Shown one piece after another: positions 17,098 to 24,862 of a stretch of DNA of 64,000 bases; within the stretch, counting starts at the first letter, position 1; each line of letters begins with the position of its first letter. This stretch comes from MESE01 sp036675035 (GTDB lineage: Bacteria > Pseudomonadota > Gammaproteobacteria > Burkholderiales > Burkholderiaceae_D). The position numbers were made by a program, and so were the translations under genes. The stretch covers positions 1 to 64,000 of the forward strand of contig JAKFFO010000193.1 in assembly GCA_036675035.1 (NCBI GenBank), read 5' to 3'. A model generated the notes under the pieces. It did not search any database. It had not been told where the DNA came from and saw only the letters and a list, made by a program, of their open reading frames with translations.

Positions 17098-17562
17098 GTC
17101 ATCGATCGCGAAGCAAAATGGAAAATGAAACAGAATTCACGCAATGAGCATAACCGAAGCGGGCTGTGGCCGCTTTTGGCAAATCGCATGAAGACATGAT
17201 GCGTGGCTTAAATTCCGATATGCAGATCCTTGCCAGCGCGCAGGGTGCTCAGAGCGTATCGGTCCAGCAAGAACGCGCTCACCGCTATTGCCGTTCAACG
17301 CATTCCACAACTGCAAAATTTACGCGTAAGTTATGCAAAAGCGCATTGAGAAATTATTTCTTCCCTGCTGTCATTCTCTTGCATCTCTTGCAATGATGCG
17401 GGCCTGACCAAGAAGTATCGCGCTGGCACACCCTTTGCAGTGTCCGGGATGTACCTCTTGTATTTCTGAAAATATTTCATTGCTTCGTCATGCTGTCCGA
17501 CATTCCACGCTGGAATGATGGTCGCTTTATTAATCCGGTTGAACGCTACCAAGGAGAAACAC
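17098..17562. other. Divergent intergenic region with a sigma-54 promoter
   Basis: A 465-base region between the leftward cytochrome unit and the rightward YqjD-type operon. No gene is supported; a leftward frame at 17331-17564 spans the promoter and lacks support. The region contains the sigma-54 promoter at 17424-17439, with GCGTAAGTT (17324-17332) about 90 bases upstream of it. That same 9-mer recurs at 27818-27826. Confidence 0.6.
17424..17439 (+). promoter_or_regulatory. Sigma-54 promoter P1 (exact -24/-12)
   Basis: TGGCAC-N5-TTGCA with GG and GC separated by exactly ten bases. Transcription would start near 17450, leaving a leader of about 112 bases before the YqjD-type gene at 17563. 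Confidence 0.85.
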
Positions 17563-17955
17563 ATGAATACACCCTATTCATCGGGACTGAACGAAAACGA
17601 CTCGACGATAAGCAGCAGCGTTGGCGGCAGCGCATACGATGACATGTCGAGTTCATCACAAAGTTCCAGCGCGAAAATGCGCGCCGAGCTCTCCAACCTG
17701 AAGCGCGACCTCGACGATCTGATGTCTCGCGCCACTTCGATGTCCGATATGGAGTTAAGCGAAGCACGCGCGATGCTGATGGAAAAATACTCTTCGATGC
17801 AGCGCTCGGTCCGGGAAATCGCATCCGAAGCGGGCAAGCAGATTTCTCATGGTGCCGACCTCACCAGCGACTACGTCAAGGATCGTCCGCTGCAATCGGT
17901 TGCGATCGCAACCGGCGTCGGCCTGCTGCTGGGCGCGATCCTGCGCAGGCATTGA
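17563..17955 (+). CDS. ElaB/YqjD/DUF883 family membrane-anchored protein
   Basis: A 130-residue protein with a Ser-rich disordered N-terminus and a long amphipathic central helix (about 38-95, AELSNLKRDLDDLMSRA). It ends in the family's C-terminal membrane segment (YVKDRPLQSVAIATGVGLLLGAILRRH). E. coli ElaB and YqjD are tail-anchored, bind ribosomes and accumulate in stationary phase or stress. The start is fixed by AAGGAG six bases before the ATG. It is the first gene of a unit with YqjE- and YqjK-like genes, in the same order as E. coli yqjD-yqjE-yqjK, but here read from an apparent sigma-54 promoter. Confidence 0.9.
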   Translation: MNTPYSSGLNENDSTISSSVGGSAYDDMSSSSQSSSAKMRAELSNLKRDLDDLMSRATSMSDMELSEARAMLMEKYSSMQRSVREIASEAGKQISHGADLTSDYVKDRPLQSVAIATGVGLLLGAILRRH

Positions 17956-18001
17956 CCGGCCGGTGTCCGGATTGCCTGTCTAATCATTGGAGAAAACTGC
18001 G

Positions 18002-18370
18002 ATGTTTCAAACCATCCGAAAATCGAAAGAGATATCGATAATTGCCAAGGACCGGCTTGGCGATTATTTCGAATTGCTGCGCATCGAAATGAAACTGCAG
18101 GGCCGGGAGCTCGCTGTGCTGGCGGCTGGAACCGCTGCGGGCGCGATATTCGCGCTGCTGACCGCAATATTTATCGGCTTCGCGATCATTGTGTCGTTTT
18201 GGGATACTCAGTATCGCGTGCTGGCGGCATGGTTCGTGGTCGTGCTGTACGCGGTAATTGCCGGCGTCAGCTTTTCGATCGGGCTCAAGCACAGGCCGTC
18301 CGGCGCTGCGCTCACGACCTTGCGCAATGAATTCAGACGCGACGTCGATCTCGTGAAAGAAAGCATATGA
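18002..18370 (+). CDS. YqjE-like (phage holin superfamily) membrane protein
   Basis: A 122-residue protein with an N-terminal amphipathic region (DRLGDYFELLRIEMKLQ) and two transmembrane helices (LAAGTAAGAIFALLTAIFIGFAIIV and WFVVVLYAVIAGVSFSIGL), the layout of the YqjE/holin-3_6 family. Despite the family name there are no phage genes around it. GGAG precedes the ATG. Its 3' end overlaps the next start by four bases (ATGA), indicating translational coupling. Its function is not established; a membrane role in stress is inferred from the operon. Confidence 0.85.
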   Translation: MFQTIRKSKEISIIAKDRLGDYFELLRIEMKLQGRELAVLAAGTAAGAIFALLTAIFIGFAIIVSFWDTQYRVLAAWFVVVLYAVIAGVSFSIGLKHRPSGAALTTLRNEFRRDVDLVKESI

Positions 18371-18960
18371 AGCAAACTCCGTCGCTGGAAGATAAAAAAC
18401 GCGCACTGCTGGAACAGATTCATTCAAGTCGGGAGATTTACCGGCGCATGCTGACGCATTCCGACACGCATACGGAGATCGGCTATGAAGCCGGGACTTT
18501 CCCCAGTAACCGATTCGACTCATTTCCCCGCAGCATGACCATGCGCTGGATAGTCGAGCATCCCTACATGAGCGCAGCAGCGGTGGTCGGCGTTGCGTTG
18601 CTCGGCACGCGGCCGGCAAGGAAAGCAATTGTCCACGGCGCCGGACAGGCGAAACGCCGCTTGCGGCGAGAATCGGCATACATGCGCCCCACTCTCGTCA
18701 ATGGGCCGGCCGCAAGGCCCAGAACCGCAAGAACCCGGAGCACCGACTTTGAAGAGAACGTCAAGACATCGAAATCGATGGTGATTGCACGAAATGCATT
18801 TACAGCAATCGCCACGACTGCGGCGATGCTGCTGCGCGATCCGGCAAAGATGCGGGCGGCGAGCAATGCCTTTTCGACGGCGAAAGAGTTTGTTCGCTCG
18901 CGGCAGGCACGCCGTGCCGACAAGCACCATGCGCAAGTTGTTCGCGTCAAAGAGCGGTAG
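18367..18960 (+). CDS. YqjK-like protein, extended
   Basis: A 197-residue basic protein, recognised mainly by position after the YqjD- and YqjE-like genes. The N-terminus (LEDKKRALLEQIHSSREIYRRML) resembles the charged helical start of YqjK. One hydrophobic stretch (MSAAAVVGVALLG) and an alanine-rich region (ARNAFTAIATTAAMLLRD) follow. It is about twice as long as E. coli YqjK. It overlaps the YqjE-like stop by ATGA. Homology is tentative. Confidence 0.7.
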   Translation: MKQTPSLEDKKRALLEQIHSSREIYRRMLTHSDTHTEIGYEAGTFPSNRFDSFPRSMTMRWIVEHPYMSAAAVVGVALLGTRPARKAIVHGAGQAKRRLRRESAYMRPTLVNGPAARPRTARTRSTDFEENVKTSKSMVIARNAFTAIATTAAMLLRDPAKMRAASNAFSTAKEFVRSRQARRADKHHAQVVRVKER

Positions 18961-19002
18961 AACGGCAGTTCATTTTTAAACACTAACCTGAGAGGAAAAA
19001 TC

Positions 19003-19149
19003 ATGAAAAAGCTACTTACTACATTGGGTATTCTGGTTATCACCGTCGGATTGACTGCTTGCAATACGTTCAGGGGCATGGGACAGGACGTCGAACGCGG
19101 CGGCGAAAAAGTGCAGGATGCGGCTACCGACACGCAAAAGAAAATGTAA
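19003..19149 (+). CDS. Entericidin A/B family small lipoprotein
   Basis: A 48-residue lipoprotein. The signal peptide (MKKLLTTLGILVITVGLTAC) has lipobox LTAC, and the mature part GMGQDVERGGEKVQDAATD is the entericidin signature. Entericidins form a stress-linked toxin-antidote pair in enterics and are often single genes in betaproteobacteria. AGAGGA precedes the ATG. It lies 42 bases after the YqjK-like gene, so it is probably read from the same sigma-54 promoter. A strong hairpin follows about 100 bases downstream. Confidence 0.9.
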   Translation: MKKLLTTLGILVITVGLTACNTFRGMGQDVERGGEKVQDAATDTQKKM

Positions 19150-19250
19150 TCCGGTAACTGAGGCCTCCTCGCGCGGATCTATTCCAGGCAGTCTGCCATC
19201 AGGTTGCACGCGGTGCGCCACAGGCTTTTACTTACTCTGTTTTTGACCTT

Positions 19251-19277
19251 GCAGGGCCCGAACCGGTCGGGCCCTGC
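19251..19277. terminator. Strong hairpin between convergent genes
   Basis: An 11-bp GC-rich perfect stem (GCAGGGCCCGA) with a 5-base loop lies between the entericidin gene and the convergent gene ending at 19279. There is no long T-run on either side, so termination efficiency is uncertain. Confidence 0.6.
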
Positions 19278-19278
19278 G

Positions 19279-19881
19279 CTATTTCCGCATCGGCCACATC
19301 AGCACGATCGCCTCGTGTTTTCCCGAGTCGACCTGCACGGTGGCATTGCCGACAACCGTCCGACCGTCTGCCTCGGCGCGTATCGTGTAAGTCGCGCTGT
19401 CGGAAAAATCCATCAGCATGATCGGACCTCCACAGCGCGCCTGCAACAATGAATTCCCTGCTGCGTCGCCAATATCGACGATCACATCGGCCAGGTAGCT
19501 TCCATTTTTCCTTGAAAACGTCAGCATCAGATCGTAGCGCTCGGCCTCGATCTTCATTTGCCGTGCTTCCTCGGCACCGACGCCGCCGCACAAATAGGTT
19601 ATTCCATTCTCTTTTATCGGCGCGAGCCGCGTCATTGGCGCCGGAGGGGGAAGCCTGTCCGACAGGCGCGGCGCGGAGCGACCGTCCGCGCTGGTACCAC
19701 TTGAACCGGAGGAGCCGGACGAACCGGATGACTGGCCGGACATGCTATCCGGTGGCGGCGGATATTGATACGCCGGCGGAATCGCAGGCTCCGGCTCCGC
19801 AAGGCTCGACCCGTATGCCGCTGCACCGATGCAGGCGCTTCCCAGAACGACAAGCAGGTACCTGTTCATATCACGACGCAT
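19279..19881 (-). CDS. Exported hypothetical protein with Ser/Gly linker
   Basis: About 200 residues with a signal peptide (MRRDMNRYLLVVLGSACIGAAAYGSSLA). A Pro-rich segment and a Ser/Gly repeat (SGQSSGSSGSSGSSG) follow, then a compact domain from ITYLCGGVGAEEA to the C-terminus (AIVLMWPMRK). It carries two cysteines, in YLCGGVG and LQARCGGP. I do not recognise the domain. Possible starts are at 19881, at 19869, or at 19944, where ATG overlaps the stop of the preceding lipoprotein gene (TGATG) and would couple translation. It is probably the second gene of the unit read from the sigma-54 promoter at 20344. Confidence 0.65.
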   Translation of the reverse strand: MRRDMNRYLLVVLGSACIGAAAYGSSLAEPEPAIPPAYQYPPPPDSMSGQSSGSSGSSGSSGTSADGRSAPRLSDRLPPPAPMTRLAPIKENGITYLCGGVGAEEARQMKIEAERYDLMLTFSRKNGSYLADVIVDIGDAAGNSLLQARCGGPIMLMDFSDSATYTIRAEADGRTVVGNATVQVDSGKHEAIVLMWPMRK

Positions 19882-19943
19882 CATCGTCACGGTCACCCGG
19901 AGCAAGCATCGGCATGCACTGTTTTGAAATCCCTGCGCGCGCA

Positions 19944-20210
19944 TCAGGTCTGGATTACATGGCGCTCAATCGCGGTTCCCCGGCCATCCTGGAACTGGAC
20001 GGCCGGTTTTGACGAATAGGTAAATACCGCTCTTTTCACTTCGGGCGAAATGATTTCGGTCATTACCTTTGGCTTGGGCGGCTCTTGCGGCGACGACGGC
20101 TGCTCCGACGGCTTTTCGCAGCCGGCCAATGCCAGCAAGCACACGAAGCCAAGCAATGGATATCCAGGGCGAGGCGTGAAAGTGGGTGATCGCCGAGTGT
20201 AGTTTGTCAT
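19944..20210 (-). CDS. Small lipoprotein
   Basis: An 88-residue lipoprotein. The signal region (LLGFVCLLALAGC) has lipobox LAGC, followed by a Pro/Ser-rich spacer (EKPSEQPSSPQEPPKPK) and a short tail with VFTYSSKPAVQFQDGRG. The start at 20210 is chosen because AAGGTG lies just upstream and the signal peptide then has normal length; a longer frame to 20267 adds 19 residues. Function is unknown. It is the first gene after the sigma-54 promoter P2, and its stop overlaps a possible start of the next gene. Confidence 0.7.
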   Translation of the reverse strand: MTNYTRRSPTFTPRPGYPLLGFVCLLALAGCEKPSEQPSSPQEPPKPKVMTEIISPEVKRAVFTYSSKPAVQFQDGRGTAIERHVIQT

Positions 20211-20328
20211 CGCAGCACCTTGAGGCCGGAGAGTTATCGATTCGCTGAACCGATGTGGTTTGCGCATGCCTCTCGCCTGGTTCGGAACGCCGGCATATCG
20301 CTACCTGGCAGGGCATGCACTGGAATCA

Positions 20329-20344
20329 TGCAATCCGCGTGCCA
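20329..20344 (-). promoter_or_regulatory. Sigma-54 promoter P2 (exact -24/-12)
   Basis: On the minus strand TGGCAC-N5-TTGCA, with the GG-N10-GC spacing. Transcription would start near 20317, about 107 bases before the lipoprotein start at 20210. Confidence 0.85.
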
Positions 20345-20407
20345 CACATGATGAAGAGTCGCGGAGCGACGAATTGCGAGAGCAGCCGCGCGTTAAATTC
20401 AGGGCCG

Positions 20408-20701
20408 TCAGCGATGCTCGGATGGTCGCGCTGAATCGGTGGAAGCAATGCGCTTGTTGCGCAGGTAGATGCACTGCCCCGCGACCGCGGTCAAAAGTAT
20501 GCACGCATTGGCGACCACGAACACCCAGTTATCCACCAGCACGCTGTAGATGACAAAACCGATCGATGCGGCGACCTGCCCGATGAATAGCCAATGCGAC
20601 ACGCCCTCGATGCTGCGCGTGCGCCATTGCGTATATACCTGGCGCGAGATAGTCAGGATCAGTATCAACGCGCTCAGCCAGCCCACCATGTCAGTCAACA
20701 T
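20408..20701 (-). CDS. SemiSWEET / PQ-loop family transporter
   Basis: A 97-residue membrane protein with three helices (MVGWLSALILILTISRQVY, WLFIGQVAASIGFVIYSVLV and WVFVVANACILLTAVAGQCIYL). This is the half-transporter layout of SemiSWEETs, which dimerise to pass small solutes such as sugars. The family's PQ-like turn is replaced by SRQVYTQWRTRSIEGVS, a common variant. An AAGGG site precedes the ATG at 20701. No well-spaced sigma-54 promoter was found upstream. The substrate is unknown. Confidence 0.8.
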   Translation of the reverse strand: MLTDMVGWLSALILILTISRQVYTQWRTRSIEGVSHWLFIGQVAASIGFVIYSVLVDNWVFVVANACILLTAVAGQCIYLRNKRIASTDSARPSEHR

Positions 20702-20927
20702 CAACGATCCCTTTCAAATGCACTCGATTGGCGCCGTCGGGCGAGTTCCTATGCTTGCAGTCGTATCCGGGTGTACCGAAACTATTGCGAGAGCTTCCGG
20801 CGACCAGTTGGTTCGTGTGATTTATGAATGCATCGCGGCGCTTGCGTTGTCCTGCGCCCATTCCGTTCGCGCCGCGATTGCCACGCTTGCCAGATGCAAT
20901 GCGGCGCCAATGTCTTTCGGGGCCGGA

Positions 20928-22073
20928 TCAGAATTGCGGCGGCTGAATATCGATACGCCGCCCGCGACGCTCCGCGCTGGCCGGCACCGGCACGGTGATT
21001 TGCAGTACGCCGTCGCTCATCGATGCCTGTATCGAGTCGGCATCTGCGCCTGGCGGCAACGGAATCATCCGAAAGAAATGCCCATACGAACGTTCCGACT
21101 TGCGGTATCCCTGCGGTGCATTCTGCTGCCGTTCCTCGCGCCGCTCGCCTTCGATGGTCAGTTTGTCCAGATTGATTTCGATCTGCACATCCTCGCGTTT
21201 GATACCCGGAAGGTCAGCGTAAATGATCAGTTGCCCGTCACGCTGCACTACCTCGACCGGCGGCATCCATTTTCCGGATGCACCACCCTGACCGAACCGG
21301 GAAGCCATCGGCCGCCCAATGAAACGCTCGAACAATTGATCCATCTCTTCCGACATTTTCTTGACCATCGCTCGTGGATCTTCCCAGCTTTGCAACATGT
21401 TTGGCAGCCATTGCGGGCTGCCTGACTTCCATGCACCTCCGGCGCCCCGATTGGCCTCCGGCTGTGATTGTTCGCGTCCGGACATGGTTTCGCCGGAATC
21501 GATTTGGCCCACTCCGGATTGTTCCGCGTCGCGCCGCTCCGCCCCGGTTTGTCCCACCGGCTTTTCCATCGAATTGGCGGTCGCATCGAATTCCTGCGCA
21601 GACGCCGTGCCGGTCTGCCGGCCGCCGTGGATTTCCCCGCTCCATGCACCCGATTCCCGGCCTTGTGTTTCCAGCAATTTTTTGAAACGCGCCAGGTCCT
21701 CTTCCAGCCGCTGCGATATCACCTGCGCGGCGTGCTCCGCCTCGGGCGTTGTTTCACCGGGATGACAGGAGATGGTCATTTGAATCCTGGTCTTGTCCGG
21801 TTGCACCGGCTGAAAGGTAATACTCCCGGTATTCTTCGGGCCACTCGTATCGCGCCAGGCAATATGATGATCGGGAACCTGATCCGTGATCTCGGAATCC
21901 CATTCCACTTCCATGCCGTTTCTGTCCGCGCGCCAGTGCAAATGCGCTGCATCGAGCTGGCGTACTTCTCGAACCCCTTCCATGAAACGGGGGAAATCCT
22001 CGAATTGAGTCCACTGGTTATAAACGGTTCTGAGCGGAACATTGACTTCGATTGATTGGTCGATCCTGGTCAT
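20928..22073 (-). CDS. SRPBCC domain fused to a small heat-shock (Hsp20) domain
   Basis: A 381-residue two-domain protein. Residues 1-145 form an SRPBCC/polyketide-cyclase-like fold (IDQSIEVNVPLRTVYNQW, FPRFMEGVREVRQL and WRDTSGPKNTGSITF), a hydrophobic-ligand pocket family. A Gln/Gly/Glu-rich disordered linker (about 150-240) leads to MVKKMSEEMDQLFERFIG. A full alpha-crystallin domain follows (PPVEVVQRDGQLIIYADLPGI to DGVLQITVPVP). A frame start at 22094 is a TTG; AGGAG before the ATG at 22073 is decisive. I know both domains as separate proteins in stress loci. The frame is uninterrupted across the junction. A chaperone that also senses or binds a hydrophobic ligand is an inference. Confidence 0.85.
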   Translation of the reverse strand: MTRIDQSIEVNVPLRTVYNQWTQFEDFPRFMEGVREVRQLDAAHLHWRADRNGMEVEWDSEITDQVPDHHIAWRDTSGPKNTGSITFQPVQPDKTRIQMTISCHPGETTPEAEHAAQVISQRLEEDLARFKKLLETQGRESGAWSGEIHGGRQTGTASAQEFDATANSMEKPVGQTGAERRDAEQSGVGQIDSGETMSGREQSQPEANRGAGGAWKSGSPQWLPNMLQSWEDPRAMVKKMSEEMDQLFERFIGRPMASRFGQGGASGKWMPPVEVVQRDGQLIIYADLPGIKREDVQIEINLDKLTIEGERREERQQNAPQGYRKSERSYGHFFRMIPLPPGADADSIQASMSDGVLQITVPVPASAERRGRRIDIQPPQF

Positions 22074-22239
22074 GATTGGGCTCCTGTGTTCCAAGTCCGT
22101 TGATCCGAATTCGCTTCCCGACCTCGCACGATCTGCGCGCGCAGCAGGGTACTGAAATGCATCCGCAAGGTTTTCGCGCTCTTTCGGTATCGGGCATCCG
22201 GCGGGCCAGCCGAAATGGCGGCCGCCTTGTTATGGCTTG

Positions 22240-22255
22240 TGCAATTTTTGTACCA
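22240..22255 (-). promoter_or_regulatory. Sigma-54 promoter P3
   Basis: TGGTAC-AAAAA-TTGCA on the minus strand, with exact GG-N10-GC spacing and one deviation from TGGCAC. The leader to the SRPBCC-Hsp20 start would be about 155 bases. Confidence 0.75.
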
Positions 22256-22354
22256 CTGGAGGTCGCTGCCAGTCATGTTGCGGGGGCAACACCACGAATC
22301 CCTGTTGAAGGCCGCATGGATTAAATTTCTGCGCGCTCGCGCGGCGTGCGAATC

Positions 22355-22370
22355 GTGGAACAGGATTTGC
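22355..22370 (+). promoter_or_regulatory. Sigma-54 promoter P4
   Basis: TGGAAC-AGGAT-TTGCA with exact GG-N10-GC spacing. Predicted transcription start is near 22382, about 60 bases before the ATG at 22442. The position also argues against the upstream frame start at 22346. Confidence 0.75.
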
Positions 22371-22441
22371 ATTGTGGTGGGATCGTCCGCATCAGCGGTA
22401 AAAATACCGGCGCATTCATTCTGCAAGTACAGGTTATATTC

Positions 22442-23563
22442 ATGGCAAAGGTTATTGAATTCACGAAAAAAAGCCAGCGACCCGCCACCAGCCATTTCAC
22501 GCCTGAGAGGTCCGGAAACGATTTCTCTTCGGTAATCAATCTGAAAGATCGCGCTGCAATAAAAGGCAAAGGTGGCACTTCCGAATCGGAGATTCTGATA
22601 TCGGTAGTGGTTGCGACATCCGACCGGCCGCACCTGCTGAGTCATTGCCTGTCCAGTCTGCTTTGGCAGCGGTTCGATGCGTCCCGATACGAAATTATCG
22701 TGGTCGATGACCGGCCGAGCTCATGCACGCGAGACATCGTCGCAGACTGGGCGTTGCACGCAAAACGCATCGGGACGAAAGTGCTTTATCTGCCGTCTTG
22801 CGGCCCGCACGGAATGGCGGCAGCGCGCAATCGCGGCTGGCGCGCGGCGCGCGGCGACGTGATCGCCTTTACCAATGACGATACCGCTGCACGCGCCGAC
22901 TGGCTGCGCAATGGCTGGGAAACATTCGAGCAGGATGTGCAAGCAGCATGGGGCCGGGTCGTGATTCCGTGCTCCACGTCGCCGGACGACTACGAATATC
23001 GCAGGAAGAATCAGGAACGCATTGAATTTCCGGGAGCCAATTGCTTCTGCCGCAAACAGGCGCTCGAAGAATTGGGCGGTTTCGACGAGCGCTTCACGCT
23101 CGCATGGCGGGAAGATGCCGATCTGTATTTCCGCCTGCTGGCCCGCGCCGGACGGGTAGTACACGCGCCGTCTGCAGTGATGACCCATCCGATGCGCCCG
23201 GCAGTCTGGGGTGAAAGTCTGCGCGAGCAAAGGCGAATGCAGGCGGATGCGTTGCTGTACAAAAAGCATCCAGCACTTTACAAGCAGAAAATCCGCTTCT
23301 CCCACCACTGGGATTGCTACCTGATCGTGGCAGCGCTGTTGAGCTTGCTCGTCGCACTGGTCCAGCACCAGGCCGTTGTGGCTGCTGCCGCCGCAGCGAC
23401 ATGGCTGTTCTTCACCGCCTGGTTCGGCTTCCAGCACTTCTCGCCCGCCGCCAGAAATGCATCTCAGATCTCGGAAATGATTGTAGCGGCGGTGCTGGTG
23501 CCGCCGATGGCGGTATTCTGGCGTCTGATCGGCGCGGTCAGATTCCGCGTTCCTTTCCTGTGA
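22442..23563 (+). CDS. Family 2 glycosyltransferase with C-terminal membrane helices
   Basis: A 373-residue GT-A fold enzyme. The nucleotide-sugar region ISVVVATSDRPHLL leads to IIVVDDRPS; AFTNDDTAARADWL carries the DxD-like metal site; GANCFCRKQALEELGGFDERF and WREDADLYFRLL form the acceptor/catalytic region. Two hydrophobic segments near the C-terminus (WDCYLIVAALLSLLVALVQ and AAVLVPPMAVFWRLIGAV) anchor it to the inner membrane. The ATG at 22442 is preferred because the sigma-54 promoter lies within the longer frame. It probably adds a sugar to a surface glycan or lipid; donor and acceptor are unknown. Confidence 0.85.
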   Translation: MAKVIEFTKKSQRPATSHFTPERSGNDFSSVINLKDRAAIKGKGGTSESEILISVVVATSDRPHLLSHCLSSLLWQRFDASRYEIIVVDDRPSSCTRDIVADWALHAKRIGTKVLYLPSCGPHGMAAARNRGWRAARGDVIAFTNDDTAARADWLRNGWETFEQDVQAAWGRVVIPCSTSPDDYEYRRKNQERIEFPGANCFCRKQALEELGGFDERFTLAWREDADLYFRLLARAGRVVHAPSAVMTHPMRPAVWGESLREQRRMQADALLYKKHPALYKQKIRFSHHWDCYLIVAALLSLLVALVQHQAVVAAAAAATWLFFTAWFGFQHFSPAARNASQISEMIVAAVLVPPMAVFWRLIGAVRFRVPFL

Positions 23564-23644
23564 CCTGGCACCGGCCCCCCCCGGCCGGACTTGCCGGTAT
23601 CAAACTTGCAGGCAAAACCGCCGCACCGGATCAGGACCGATTTG

Positions 23645-23944
23645 TCAGCTATAGGTATAAAACACCAGGCGCACCAGCGCCGAATCGAAATACAGCGCAT
23701 GCCAGGGCACCGCGATCGACGCATTGCCGACGGCGGACGTCAGCATCACGTAGCGGATCTGGCGCGTCTTGGCATCGATCAGGATCGACCTGACATTGCC
23801 GATCCGGTCTCCCGCACCGGTAACCACCGGGCAGCCGTGGAGCAGTTCAGTTGCAATCGAATCGCGCGCAAAGATGCACGAAAAACGCCGGGCCCGCTGC
23901 TTTCTTGGACTGGCTTGCGATCCTGAATCAAATGTATAAGACAT
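23645..23944 (-). CDS. PRC-barrel domain protein
   Basis: A 99-residue protein. After a basic N-terminal stretch (SPRKQRARRFSC) it contains one PRC-barrel: TELLHGCPVVTGAGDRIGNVRSILIDAKTRQIRYVML and IAVPWHALYFD. Such domains occur in RimM, in photosynthetic reaction-centre H subunits and in many small stress proteins. The ribosome site is weak, so the start may lie further in. It is 66 bases downstream of the membrane protein gene in the same direction and may share its transcript. Confidence 0.8.
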   Translation of the reverse strand: MSYTFDSGSQASPRKQRARRFSCIFARDSIATELLHGCPVVTGAGDRIGNVRSILIDAKTRQIRYVMLTSAVGNASIAVPWHALYFDSALVRLVFYTYS

Positions 23945-24010
23945 ATTTGGTGTGTAAATTCCGGCTTAAGCCGCCGTGGATTACCTCGTCATGGATTACC
24001 CCATCGCGGC

Positions 24011-24862
24011 TTACATTGGACGCCTTTCGATATCATCCGCATCGCTCCAGGTGGTTCGTCGCGCGCCCACCGCGCCCATTGCGCCGCCGGCAATACCCAG
24101 CGCCAGCGAAAGTGCGACCGAAAGAAACACGGTCCACGCTGCGGTGCTGGCCGCCCCTACCGCGCGATCGGCTGCCGCACGGCTTTGCGGCGATGCCTGC
24201 TCGGCCGAACCCGAAAGAATCAATGTCTGATCCACGATGGTTTCCGCGCGCTCCTTGTCCACGCCCATGGCACTCACCATGTGCTGAATTGCATCATCCC
24301 GGCGCCCGGCCTGCACATGGTCCTGAAGAGTCCGCATTGCGGCAGGACTGACATTGCTGCCGATCTGGCTCCGCAGGAACCCGACCACGCCGCCTGCCGC
24401 GGCACCGCCCGATGCATTCGTGCCGCCAGCGGTCGCCGGCATCACGTTGGTAAAGATTCCACTCATCATCGCGCCGCCGGCCGACGTCGCCAGGGTCGCG
24501 AACAGCAATGTAGTGACCGCCCATGAAACAACCCCGTGCAATACGCCATCCACTTTTCGTTTCAAGCCGGTCATGCGCGCAGCCACATAGCCGCCCACGT
24601 ACGCGGCGATCAGCATGCTGGCGCCGGCCCATAGCAGCGGTCCGGCACCGACCGGCTCACCTTCCGCCACACTGGTGGACGACAAGCCGGTAGCGATGCC
24701 CAGCAGCGTCAATACCAGCTGAACGCAAACGCCGACCGCGACACCGGCGAACACCGCACCCCATCGGATCGTGGGAAAAAGCGGGCGCCGGATCGCGCTC
24801 GCGTTGCTGGCGAAGCCCTGATCGGCATAACCGCTGCCGGGATCGAGATGGATTGTCGCCAT
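24011..24862 (-). CDS. Polytopic membrane protein with Ala/Gly-rich helices
   Basis: A 283-residue protein with about five predicted membrane segments (WGAVFAGVAVGVCVQLVLTLLGIATGL, LLWAGASMLIAAYVGGYVAARM, VVSWAVTTLLFATLATSAGGAMM and WTVFLSVALSLALGIAGGAMGAVGA). A soluble region between helices (about 175-225) is helical and charged (LQDHVQAGRRDDAIQHMVSAM). It resembles membrane proteins often labelled PhnA-like in Burkholderiales, but no function is established. AAGGAG eight bases before the ATG supports the start. A weak sigma-54-like site lies upstream. Confidence 0.75.
   Translation of the reverse strand: MATIHLDPGSGYADQGFASNASAIRRPLFPTIRWGAVFAGVAVGVCVQLVLTLLGIATGLSSTSVAEGEPVGAGPLLWAGASMLIAAYVGGYVAARMTGLKRKVDGVLHGVVSWAVTTLLFATLATSAGGAMMSGIFTNVMPATAGGTNASGGAAAGGVVGFLRSQIGSNVSPAAMRTLQDHVQAGRRDDAIQHMVSAMGVDKERAETIVDQTLILSGSAEQASPQSRAAADRAVGAASTAAWTVFLSVALSLALGIAGGAMGAVGARRTTWSDADDIERRPM

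Larger units (their letters stand above)
22074..22441. other. Divergent region with two sigma-54 promoters
   Basis: A 368-base region between the SRPBCC-Hsp20 gene (leftward) and the GT2 gene (rightward). It contains one sigma-54 promoter for each, about 100 bases apart and pointing outward (22240-22255 and 22355-22370). No gene is supported. A shared enhancer between them is plausible. Confidence 0.65.

Noticed and set aside
17331..17564. Leftward 77-codon frame
   Set aside because: It runs across the exact sigma-54 promoter and the ribosome site of the YqjD-type gene, and has no start signal of its own.
18002..18370. Prophage indicated by a holin-family gene
   Set aside because: The gene belongs to the YqjE branch and sits in a yqjD-yqjE-yqjK order. 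No lysin, capsid, tail or integrase genes are present.
20895..20909. Sigma-54-like site before the SemiSWEET gene (minus strand)
   Set aside because: Good hexamers but only nine bases between GG and GC; this spacing usually abolishes activity.
23570..23584. C-run (about eight C) after the GT2 gene as a phase-variable switch
   Set aside because: It lies after the stop codon and not in a promoter spacer, so slippage there would not switch a gene.
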